Source of the DNA: a virus | Direction: 5' to 3' (one strand) | Virus record (IMG/VR): IMGVR_UViG_3300034101_000324 | Location: 1 to 62,649 of that record | Length of the DNA stretch: 62,649 nucleotides | Part shown: one piece after another, positions 29,826 to 37,169 of the stretch | Layout of the letters: each line of letters begins with the position of its first letter | Numbering within the stretch: the stretch's first letter is position 1 | Translations under genes and position numbers: made by a program | The notes under the pieces: model-generated | Seen by the model: only the letters and a program-made list of their open reading frames with translations | What the model was told of the DNA's origin: nothing | Databases searched by the model: none

Positions 29826-30067
29826 GTTTTTTAGGTGGAACAGAGATTGGGCATGTATTTGTCCAGACTACAAACAACCGTGAGCATACGGTTGAAGAGA
29901 TTGCAGAGCGTGCGGTAAATCGTGCGCTTCGCGTTGAAACCCAAGAAGGGTTAAAACAGGTACTTATTAAATACCTGCAAGAAGCGCAGAATTCAGCTTT
30001 GAACGATGCGCGACGTAAGTTAGTTGAAAATGGTTTTAACGACGCGGCAGCGTATTTAGGAGATTAA
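29822..30067 (+). CDS. 81-aa helical structural-type protein
   Basis: An 81-aa protein with a short beta start (GGTEIGHVFVQTT) followed by two or three helices (VEEIAERAVNRALRVETQEG). ATGA overlap with the adaptor gene. Unknown function; a minor tail component by position. Confidence 0.66.
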   Translation: MSFLGGTEIGHVFVQTTNNREHTVEEIAERAVNRALRVETQEGLKQVLIKYLQEAQNSALNDARRKLVENGFNDAAAYLGD

Positions 30068-30068
30068 A

Positions 30069-30524
30069 ATGGCTATTACTCAGGCAATGGCAACGTCATT
30101 CAAGGTTGAGATCCTTGATGGCATCCATAACTTTGGTACCGGCGTTATCCGTGCGGCTACTACGGCGGATGTGTTTAAGCTGGCTTTGTTCACTTCTTCG
30201 GCTACGCTGAGCGCGGCTACGACTGCGTACAGCACTTCGGATGAGGTGTCTTCGTCTGGCACGAACTACCCGGCTGGTGGGTTGACGCTCACGATCTCGC
30301 AGGTGCCGACTTCTAGTGGTACAACGGCTTTCATCGACTTTGATGATTTGACGTTCCCGAGCGCCACGATTACGGCCAACGGTGCGTTGATCTACAACGC
30401 GACTCAGAGCAACAAGGCTGTTGCGGTTCTGGCGTTCGGTGGTGACAAGACCTCGACGGCTGGTAACTTCACCATCCAGTTCCCGGCTGCTGCTGCTTCA
30501 ACTGCGATCCTCCGAATCGCTTAA
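30069..30524 (+). CDS. Beta-rich tail/fibre-region protein, 151 aa
   Basis: A 151-aa Ser/Thr/Ala-rich, beta-predicted protein (FKLALFTSSATLSAATTAYS; GGLTLTISQVPTSS). Similar compact proteins are found at the head of fibre clusters in many aquatic phages, with no assigned function. No signal peptide. Probably a structural protein of the tail tip. Confidence 0.68.
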   Translation: MAITQAMATSFKVEILDGIHNFGTGVIRAATTADVFKLALFTSSATLSAATTAYSTSDEVSSSGTNYPAGGLTLTISQVPTSSGTTAFIDFDDLTFPSATITANGALIYNATQSNKAVAVLAFGGDKTSTAGNFTIQFPAAAASTAILRIA

Positions 30525-30537
30525 TTAGGCAACAGCC

Positions 30538-31302
30538 GTGGCAGGCGTAATTGTCGCCTTCGACGGTTGGAACGCTTCTGGCGTAGGCTGGGGCGAACAA
30601 GGTTGGGGCGAAGGTGTTGGCAATCTTACTGCTACAGGTGCGGTAGGAAATGTCACGGTTACAATTCTTGTAGAAGTAACCGGAGTTGAAGCCCAAGCCA
30701 TCCTCAGCGATGAAGTTGTTGTTGGCGATGCTGTTGTTATTGAAGATGGCGTAGTAGGCACGGGCGAGATTGGGGATGCTACGGTATTCCTTGAACTCAT
30801 CGTCCCGGTCTCAGGCGTTTCGGCATCGGGGCAAGTTGGCACTGTTTCTCTCAGCACTGAACAGATTTTGTCGGTTACGGGGGTTCAGGGCACATTTGCC
30901 ATTGGCAATTACGTCATTATTGCTGGACACACCGAGCTTGTTACGGGGGTTCAGGCAGCAGGGCAAATTGGTGACGAGGTTATCGTTGCCACCGCTGTTG
31001 TCATTGAAGACGGTGTACAGGGTACTGGTGAAATAGGCACTGTTTCATTTGTCCTTGATTGTATTTTCTCGGTAACAGGCGTTGCAGGCACTAGCGAGCT
31101 TGGCATCGCAGAGCAGTTCTCGAAATATGAAGTTACCGGGGTATCCGCTACGGGTGCCTTGGGTACGGTTACGGTCGAATCTCGGTATTTTGTGACTGGG
31201 GTATCCGCTACGGGTAATATTGGTTCGCAATCACCCGCAGTGAATGTTTGGGGATTAATCGATACTGATCAGAACGCGAACTGGACACAAATCGCGGCGT
31301 GA
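30538..31302 (+). CDS. VTGV-repeat fibre-like protein, 254 aa
   Basis: A 254-aa protein built from about eight imperfect units of 25-30 residues, each with V(T/S)GVxAxGxxG followed by a Val/Ile-rich strand. The regularity suggests a beta-helix or stacked beta fibre. The N-terminus has aromatic/Gly residues (GWNASGVGWGEQGWGEGVG) and the C-terminus ends WGLIDTDQNANWTQIAA. The start is GTG at 30538 with only a weak ribosome site. Likely a tail fibre or adhesin segment. Confidence 0.68.
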   Translation: MAGVIVAFDGWNASGVGWGEQGWGEGVGNLTATGAVGNVTVTILVEVTGVEAQAILSDEVVVGDAVVIEDGVVGTGEIGDATVFLELIVPVSGVSASGQVGTVSLSTEQILSVTGVQGTFAIGNYVIIAGHTELVTGVQAAGQIGDEVIVATAVVIEDGVQGTGEIGTVSFVLDCIFSVTGVAGTSELGIAEQFSKYEVTGVSATGALGTVTVESRYFVTGVSATGNIGSQSPAVNVWGLIDTDQNANWTQIAA

Positions 31303-31313
31303 GGTAATTAAAA

Positions 31314-32294
31314 ATGGCTAGCACTTTTAGTACTAATTTGGCCCTTGAACTGATCGGTACAGGCGATCAGGCAGGTACGTGGGGTAACACCACAAATACC
31401 AATCTTGGCACGCTGATTGAGCAGGCCATTTCGGGCTACGTCACGCAGGCCATGACGACGGGGAATACCACCTCCATCACAATTCCAGATGGTGCGTCAG
31501 GTGTTGCTCGTAACATGTACCTTGAACTGACGGGTACGGGCGGTGCTAGCACGGTGCTCGCAGTCCCCTCAAACAAGAAACTCTACTTCGTCTTCAACAA
31601 CACGACTGGTGCTGTAACGGTCAAAGTTGGTGCGGGTACAGGGGTTTCAGTAGGCGCTGCTGAAAAGAAGATTCTGGTCAGCAATGGCACTGACATTGTT
31701 GAAGCCACGAGTTATCTGACGGCAGTGGGTAACAGCCTCAATCTGACAACGCTTACCGCTACGTCAGCCAACATCACGACGCTGACGGGTACGAGCGCCA
31801 ACATCACGACGTTCACGGCCACTTCGTCAAACATCACGACGCTGACCGGAACCAGCATGAACGTCACGACGGCGACTCATGCTTCGGCCAACATTACGAC
31901 GCTAGGTTCAACCTCTGCCAACATCACGACGCTGACCGGCACTTCAGCTACGATCACAACGATTTTGGATGGCGTGGGCAACGTCCGTAACATCCCGTCA
32001 GTCGGTGCTGCTAAAACTTCCGCCTATACGTTGGCAATTACCGATATTGGTGAGTTCGTCACACTGGGTACCAGCGGTGCGATTGTTGTGCCGAATGACA
32101 TCTTTTCTGCTGGTAACGCCATATCAATCTTCAATAACACCACAGGCAATGCGGTAATCAGCCTGACCATTACGACGGCTTATATTGGTGGCACAGACAC
32201 CGACAAGGCTTCGGTTACGTTGGCTACTCGCGGTCTTGCCACTATCTTGTTCGTCAATCCTTCGCTCTGCGTAATGAGCGGTAACTTGAGCTAA
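31314..32294 (+). CDS. Tail fibre with 10-residue SANITTLTGT repeats
   Basis: A 326-aa protein. Residues 1-140 look like a virion-attachment domain (LALELIGTGDQAGTWGNTTN). Residues about 145-214 contain seven tandem decapeptides of the form TLTGTSANIT. Residues 220-326 form a compact beta C-domain that may bind a receptor or trimerise. Decapeptide periodicity fits a beta-prism or beta-helical shaft. The DNA under the repeats is itself about 30-bp periodic, so repeat number could change by recombination. Confidence 0.72.
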   Translation: MASTFSTNLALELIGTGDQAGTWGNTTNTNLGTLIEQAISGYVTQAMTTGNTTSITIPDGASGVARNMYLELTGTGGASTVLAVPSNKKLYFVFNNTTGAVTVKVGAGTGVSVGAAEKKILVSNGTDIVEATSYLTAVGNSLNLTTLTATSANITTLTGTSANITTFTATSSNITTLTGTSMNVTTATHASANITTLGSTSANITTLTGTSATITTILDGVGNVRNIPSVGAAKTSAYTLAITDIGEFVTLGTSGAIVVPNDIFSAGNAISIFNNTTGNAVISLTITTAYIGGTDTDKASVTLATRGLATILFVNPSLCVMSGNLS

Positions 32295-32298
32295 ATCC

Positions 32299-34011
32299 AT
32301 GTCCGGAATTATTCAAATACTGCTTGCTGGCGTTCTTGTTAAAAGATCGTTTGATGTCGTTCTGACTTTTGACGGCAGTACGGTATGGACTGCGCCATCC
32401 GATGTTAGCTCCGTTGACTACCTTGTAGTTGGCGCGGGCGGGGGCGGCGGGCATGGAGAGTACAGTTTCTTTAGCCCCGGTGCATATGATGTTGGGCGAA
32501 ACGCTTTTGGCGGCGGCGGTGGCGCTGGCGGGCTAAGAGTTGGCTCTGCTTATCCTGTTACTGGTGGAACTTCTTACACCATCACAGTTGGTGCTGGTGG
32601 CACGGGCGCTGGAAATAATCAGAGTCCTCCGGGAGGTCCCACGGGAACCTCTGGTGGTTTATCTGCGTTCGGTTCTATTGAAGGTGCTGGCGGTGGGTTT
32701 GGCGGACGATCTGGGCCAGCGACTAATAATGGTGCCGCTGGTGGTTCTGGCGGCGGCGGTTGGTATGATCGTCAATATAGTACTGACCCCAACAACCCAT
32801 ATGACAGCATAATCACTAGCCCAGGCGGCGCAGGCAATACGCCGTCTGTAAGTCCTTCGCAAGGTAACTCCGGTGTTTCCGGGGCAACTGACCGTGGCGG
32901 TGGCGGCGGCGGTGCTAGCGCCGCTGCATCGGGTGCTAATGGTGGCAACGGTACTGTCAGCAGCATTACTAACGTCTCTGTAACTTACGCCGGTGGTGGC
33001 GGCGCAGGGATATCTGCTACTACAGCAGGACCTGGTGGTACCGGTGGGGGAGGTAATGGAGGCTATTTTTATGGCTCTGCCACAGACGGCACTGCTAATT
33101 TAGGTGGCGGAGGTGGAGGAGGGTTCCGAGATGGAGATCCATCTTGGCCTAACCAAAAAGGCGGTAATGGCGGGAGTGGCCGCGTTATTTTGAAATACAC
33201 CACGGCGTCTTCCAGCGTTCAGATCTTTACAGGTTCTGGTTTTTTCGTCGCAGACCGAAGTGGTACGGCTTCGTATCTTGTTGTTGGCGGCGGTGGCGGC
33301 GCAAAAGAGTCGCTTGGCGCAGGTGGTGGCGGGGCTGGCGGCTTCCGAACTGGGTCTGGCTTTAGTGTCACAGCAGGATCTACTTACACGATTACGGTTG
33401 GTGCCGGTGGAGCTAGAAGTAGAAGCACTGGACCAAATGACTCAGAGGCAGGTAATAGCGGAAGTTCTTCTGCTTTCTCAACCACTACGTCAGCGGGCGG
33501 CGGTGGCGGTGGGTTTACCATGTCTATCGGCGCTGCTGCTGGTAGAAGCGGCGGGTCTGGCGGTGGCGGTGCAGGCGGTGCTGTGTCGTCAAGTAACGGA
33601 GGAACAGGAAATGTTCCATCAGTAAGTCCATCTCAAGGCAGTAACGGCGGAAACGGACTGTTAGTTGGAAGTGTCGGTTATTCAGGCGGTGGCGGCGGTG
33701 GCGCAAGTGCTGCTGGTTCAAATGCTGTTGGTGCTCCTGCATTTCCAGCCGGTAAAGCAGGTGACGGTGGTAATGGTGCTGTGTCGGCCATCACTGGTGT
33801 GTCAGTGACTTATGCTGGTGGCGGTGGTGGTGGAACTGCGTTTGGTTCAAACGCTGGTACGGGTGGAACAGGCGGTGGCGGTAATGGCGCTATAAGTAAC
33901 GATCCTGCCCAAAGTGGTGTTGGCGGACTTGGTGGCGGTGGCGGTGGAGCAAACGCCCCCAATGCTGCGGGTAGCGGCGGCGCTGGTGTAGTTATTATTT
34001 CTATTGCGTGA
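32299..34011 (+). CDS. Glycine-rich receptor-binding fibre, duplicated domain
   Basis: A 570-aa protein with very high glycine content. Residues about 45-300 and 325-570 are two copies of one module, each starting DYLVV/SYLVVGGGGG, then GGAGGLRVGS/GGAGGFRTGS and a TYTITVGAGG strand, then PSVSPSQG and SVTYAGGGG. Poly-Gly segments can pack as polyglycine II helices, as in the T4-like gp38 adhesins that decide host range. The short N-terminus has a hydrophobic segment (IIQILLAGVLV). It is the best candidate for host recognition. Confidence 0.75.
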   Translation: MSGIIQILLAGVLVKRSFDVVLTFDGSTVWTAPSDVSSVDYLVVGAGGGGGHGEYSFFSPGAYDVGRNAFGGGGGAGGLRVGSAYPVTGGTSYTITVGAGGTGAGNNQSPPGGPTGTSGGLSAFGSIEGAGGGFGGRSGPATNNGAAGGSGGGGWYDRQYSTDPNNPYDSIITSPGGAGNTPSVSPSQGNSGVSGATDRGGGGGGASAAASGANGGNGTVSSITNVSVTYAGGGGAGISATTAGPGGTGGGGNGGYFYGSATDGTANLGGGGGGGFRDGDPSWPNQKGGNGGSGRVILKYTTASSSVQIFTGSGFFVADRSGTASYLVVGGGGGAKESLGAGGGGAGGFRTGSGFSVTAGSTYTITVGAGGARSRSTGPNDSEAGNSGSSSAFSTTTSAGGGGGGFTMSIGAAAGRSGGSGGGGAGGAVSSSNGGTGNVPSVSPSQGSNGGNGLLVGSVGYSGGGGGGASAAGSNAVGAPAFPAGKAGDGGNGAVSAITGVSVTYAGGGGGGTAFGSNAGTGGTGGGGNGAISNDPAQSGVGGLGGGGGGANAPNAAGSGGAGVVIISIA

Positions 34012-34014
34012 TTT

Positions 34015-34257
34015 ATGAAAGCATATCAATTAGTTGGAATTGAAGTTGCGATGCAGTTAATTCGTCCCGGTGCTAGGTGGGAGATATCCAACCGCCAGTT
34101 CACGATATGGGACGACCCACGTCCTTGCCCGACTTGGGAAGAAGTTATGGACGTAGTTGAGAAACTGAAAGCGTTTGAAGATTCAATTACGCCCGTTTTG
34201 TTGCCTGAACAGCAGGCAGAGATTGAGCGCCGTTTGAAGTTGATCGAGGCTGCTTAA
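34015..34257 (+). CDS. Small fibre-associated protein, 80 aa
   Basis: An 80-aa protein. YQLVGIEVAMQLIRPGARWE, then TIWDDPRPCPTWEEVMDVVE resembles short tail-fibre assembly or chaperone-type proteins downstream of fibre genes. The C-terminal helix is charged (LPEQQAEIERRLKLIEAA). It follows the glycine-rich fibre by 3 nt and touches the oxygenase gene at its stop. Confidence 0.66.
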   Translation: MKAYQLVGIEVAMQLIRPGARWEISNRQFTIWDDPRPCPTWEEVMDVVEKLKAFEDSITPVLLPEQQAEIERRLKLIEAA

Positions 34258-34862
34258 TGTCGGTTACTGTTCACAATATTTTTCCAACGCCTGTCGGTCA
34301 ATTTAGTTTGAACCGGGAAGTGACGGCGGAGGAAATCGCGTTTGCAGAAGCACAAACCGCGCACCGTAATATGGGTAATTCCACTAGCGATAACAGGTAT
34401 GTGTTGAAAGACCCGGCACTTGCGGATATATCCAAGTTTATCGAAGAGTCTGTTGCTGCTTATTTTAAGGCAATCTACGTTCCCAAAAATGAAGTTAGCC
34501 TCAGAGTTACTCAATCTTGGCTGAACTATAGCAAACCGGAAGAATGGCACCACAGACATGCTCATGCTAATTCTTTCGTATCTGGTGTGTTTTATATCAA
34601 AGCCGCCAATGCCGAAGACCGTATTTATTTCCACAAAGACGGGTATGCCCAGATACAGGTAACTACCAAAGAATACAATTTGTGCAATAGCACATCTTGG
34701 TGGTTTTCCGTAAATACTGGAATGCTTCTGCTATTTCCGTCTGGACTTACTCATTCTGTTGATCCAGTCAAAGGCGACAATGTTCGCGTTAGCTTGGCCT
34801 TTAACACGTTCCCCGTGGGATATGTTGGCGAAGAAGATAATCTAACGGCGCTGCATTTATGA
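34257..34862 (+). CDS. 2-oxoglutarate/Fe(II) oxygenase-like protein (TIGR02466-type)
   Basis: A 201-aa double-stranded beta-helix protein. The putative iron site is W97-HHRHAHANS106, with the distal H166 (SGLTHSVDP), and the 2-oxoglutarate-binding Arg may be R177 (NVRVSLAFN). The IFPTPVGQF start and SGVFYIKA strand fit the TIGR02466-type group of putative oxygenases. It could hydroxylate a protein or small molecule. It lies in the fibre cluster next to a second oxygenase, which suggests action on virion or host-surface components (inference). Confidence 0.8.
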   Translation: MSVTVHNIFPTPVGQFSLNREVTAEEIAFAEAQTAHRNMGNSTSDNRYVLKDPALADISKFIEESVAAYFKAIYVPKNEVSLRVTQSWLNYSKPEEWHHRHAHANSFVSGVFYIKAANAEDRIYFHKDGYAQIQVTTKEYNLCNSTSWWFSVNTGMLLLFPSGLTHSVDPVKGDNVRVSLAFNTFPVGYVGEEDNLTALHL

Positions 34863-35425
34863 TGTCTTTTAATGTCAAAGACTATTTGAGGGTATACGAG
34901 GGGATATTTGACCCATCTTTCTGCAATCAAGTCGTTGAAGAATTACAGCCGTCTAATTGGCACACTCATTCATTTTACGACGAACAGAATAAAAAAGCCG
35001 TCATGCACTCAAATGAGTTTCAGATGACGCATGAAAAAGGTATACACCGTCAACAGATACAAGATGGCTTGTGGAATGTAATTGATAAATATCTTCGGCA
35101 CGATATTAACAACGAAACCTATTCAAATTGGAATGGGTACTCAGCAGTACGCTTTAACAAGTATGAGACTGGTACAGAGATGCACGAGCATTGTGACCAC
35201 ATTCATACTATGTTTGATGGAACCCGCAGGGGTATACCCATTCTGAGTATTCTTGGCGCTTTGAATGACGATTACGAAGGTGGCGAGCTAATCTTCTGGG
35301 GAGACCAGAAAATACATTTACCTGCTGGGGCTGTGATGGTATTCCCTAGCAATTTTATGTATCCCCACAAGGTCAAATTGGTTACGAAGGGTACCCGGTA
35401 TAGTTACGTTTCTTGGGTATGGTAA
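34859..35425 (+). CDS. Prolyl 4-hydroxylase-like 2-oxoglutarate/Fe(II) oxygenase
   Basis: A 188-aa protein with the P4H fold pattern. H111-C-D113 (MHEHCDHIH) gives the HxD iron ligands, H170 (MYPHKV) is the distal His, and R180 (KGTRYSYVSW) binds 2-oxoglutarate. ILSILGALNDDYEGGELIFW is the typical core strand-loop. Phage members of this family are usually of unknown target. ATGA-type overlap with the preceding oxygenase suggests co-translation, so the two may modify the same substrate. Confidence 0.85.
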   Translation: MMSFNVKDYLRVYEGIFDPSFCNQVVEELQPSNWHTHSFYDEQNKKAVMHSNEFQMTHEKGIHRQQIQDGLWNVIDKYLRHDINNETYSNWNGYSAVRFNKYETGTEMHEHCDHIHTMFDGTRRGIPILSILGALNDDYEGGELIFWGDQKIHLPAGAVMVFPSNFMYPHKVKLVTKGTRYSYVSWVW

Positions 35426-35799
35426 GACTGTTAAAGGCAGTAAATAACGAATTTCCACACTTTTATGCGGAGTATGCGATTAATGATCTAGGAGTATTCA
35501 TGGATAAACTACCGGTAAAGTTTTTGCCGGTCATCAAGGCAGATATAGAGAAGCGAGGGATGGTACATCCCATCATTATTTTCTCGCCTTGGCCTGAATA
35601 CCAAACAGATCCGAATCCAGAACTGCCAGCAAAAGAAAGTGTGAAGAAGGAGATTTTAAGGGTTTACATGGGGCATAAAAGGATATGGGTTGCTAAAGAG
35701 TTAGGATATACCCACATCTCTGCGTACCATGTAAGAACAGATGAAGACGCAAGATTTTTGTGTGGTAAGACAACCATTCGGGAATTTTGTCCAAATTGA
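35419..35799 (+). CDS. ParB/Srx-like small protein, 126 aa
   Basis: A 126-aa protein whose C-terminal half (EILRVYMGHKRIWVAKELGY, then THISAYHVRTDEDA) resembles the ParB-like core with a G-H-x-R signature, and PIIIFSPWPEY precedes it. Some ParB-like domains bind CTP or are nucleases. There is no HTH, so it is not a partition protein. ATG at 35419 overlaps the oxygenase stop; TTG 35413 is an alternative. The role beside the oxygenases is unknown. Confidence 0.6.
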   Translation: MVRLLKAVNNEFPHFYAEYAINDLGVFMDKLPVKFLPVIKADIEKRGMVHPIIIFSPWPEYQTDPNPELPAKESVKKEILRVYMGHKRIWVAKELGYTHISAYHVRTDEDARFLCGKTTIREFCPN

Positions 35800-35808
35800 G
35801 GTTTAGAT

Positions 35809-36192
35809 ATGGCTCACTTTGCAGAACTTGATGGAAACAATGTCGTGCTTCGCGTAGTCGTTGTGGCTAACAAGAACACAGCAGACGCTAACGGTGTTGA
35901 AAAGGAATACATCGGGCAGGCGTATTGCGAACGACTGTTTGGTGGTACGTGGAAGCAAACTTCCTACAACGCCAACTTCCGCAAAAATTACGCGGGTATT
36001 GGCTACACCTACCATGAAGACATTGACGCTTTTGCTCCGCCGCAGCCGTTCCCGTCTTGGACGTTGAACCCGGATACGGCTATGTGGGAGGCACCAATCC
36101 CAATGCCGGTGTCTGAAGACGGCACGATCTACCTGTGGAACGAAACTACCCAGTCGTGGGATGTGTATACGCCGCCGGAGTCCACGCCATGA
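35809..36192 (+). CDS. Conserved aquatic-phage tail-fibre-region protein, 127 aa
   Basis: A 127-aa beta-rich protein. AHFAELDGNNVVLRVVVVAN, then FGGTWKQTSYNANFRKNYAG, GIGYTYHEDIDAF and PPQPFPSWTLNP form a pattern I recall from many cyanophage and other aquatic phage genomes, often annotated as a fibre or structural protein. It presumably sits at a fibre tip. The stop overlaps the holin start (ATGA). Confidence 0.75.
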   Translation: MAHFAELDGNNVVLRVVVVANKNTADANGVEKEYIGQAYCERLFGGTWKQTSYNANFRKNYAGIGYTYHEDIDAFAPPQPFPSWTLNPDTAMWEAPIPMPVSEDGTIYLWNETTQSWDVYTPPESTP

Positions 36193-36677
36193 TGACCCTA
36201 GTCAGTACGTTTCTGTCTTTCCTTGCGGGTGGACTGCCCAAAATCTTGTCGATCTTCCAAGACCGGCAGGATAAGAAGCATGAGTTGGCCCTTGTCGCTG
36301 CCCAGAAAGAACGTGAGTTGGCTTTGGCCGAGCGCGGCTTTATCGCGCAGGCAAGGGTCGAAGAAATCAAGTTGGATCAGATCCAGACTCAGACCGCTGC
36401 CGAGGAACGTCAGGCGCTCTACCAACACGATGTCGAAATTGGCAAGGGTGCGTCTCAATGGATGATCAATCTTCGCGCTTCGGTGCGTCCGGTCGTGACT
36501 TACATCTTCGTACTGGAACTCGTGGCGCTGAATGTCGCCGGGGTTTGGTATGCGTACACCACGGGCATCCCGTTTGCGATTGCAATGGAGAATGTCTTCT
36601 CGGACGACGAGATGTTGATTCTAAGTTCAATTATCGCCTTCTGGTTCGGGACGCAAGCATTCCAGAAAAAGGGATAA
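36189..36677 (+). CDS. Holin-like membrane protein (3-TM GTA-type)
   Basis: A 162-aa protein. An N-terminal hydrophobic segment (MMTLVSTFLSFLAGGLPKIL) is followed by a long charged coiled coil (residues 25-85) and two membrane helices, about 103-125 (VVTYIFVLELVALNVAGVWY) and 140-157 (ILSSIIAFWFGTQAF). SQWMINLRASVRPVVTY is typical of the 3-TM holin group named from gene transfer agents. Directly upstream of lysozyme, it should form the membrane lesion for lysis. ATG 36189 overlaps the previous stop. Confidence 0.75.
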   Translation: MMTLVSTFLSFLAGGLPKILSIFQDRQDKKHELALVAAQKERELALAERGFIAQARVEEIKLDQIQTQTAAEERQALYQHDVEIGKGASQWMINLRASVRPVVTYIFVLELVALNVAGVWYAYTTGIPFAIAMENVFSDDEMLILSSIIAFWFGTQAFQKKG

Positions 36678-36680
36678 GCG

Positions 36681-37169
36681 GTGAAGGTCAGCCCCGCCGC
36701 CATCGACATGATCAAACACCACGAGGGGGTAAGGAATAAGCCTTACCGCTGCCCTGCCCTCTTGTGGACTGTTGGTGTCGGCCATGTGATTGACCCTACC
36801 CACGCGGCAGTAAAGTATGAGGAGCGCAAGAATCTACCGATACCCCAAGGCTGGGATCGCATCCTTACGATGGGAGAGGTGGATACTATTCTTGCTGAAG
36901 ACCTTCGCAGGTTTGAGCGTGGTGTTCTTCGACTTTGCCCTGCTTCTGCTGGCAATCAGGGAGTCTTCGATGCTCTCGTATCTTTTGCCTTCAACGTGGG
37001 TCTTGGCAATTTGCAGCGTAGTTCGCTGCGGATGAAGACCAACCGGGGCGACCTTGACGAAGCCGCTGACGAGTTCCTGAAATGGACGAAGGCTGGTGGT
37101 AGAGTACTGCCGGGATTGGTAAAAAGGCGCAACGACGAACGTGCGTTGTATCTGTCAGGAGTTGCCTAG
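36681..37169 (+). CDS. Endolysin, GH24 lysozyme
   Basis: A 162-aa T4-type (GH24) muramidase that cuts the glycan backbone of peptidoglycan. The catalytic triad pattern E15-x8-C24-x5-T30 is intact in its Cys version, as in some other phage endolysins. WTVGVGHV and ALVSFAFNVGLGNL are the usual conserved segments. No signal peptide or SAR helix is visible, so release depends on the holin just upstream. GTG start at 36681, 3 nt after the holin stop. No separate spanin was recognised. Confidence 0.9.
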   Translation: MKVSPAAIDMIKHHEGVRNKPYRCPALLWTVGVGHVIDPTHAAVKYEERKNLPIPQGWDRILTMGEVDTILAEDLRRFERGVLRLCPASAGNQGVFDALVSFAFNVGLGNLQRSSLRMKTNRGDLDEAADEFLKWTKAGGRVLPGLVKRRNDERALYLSGVA

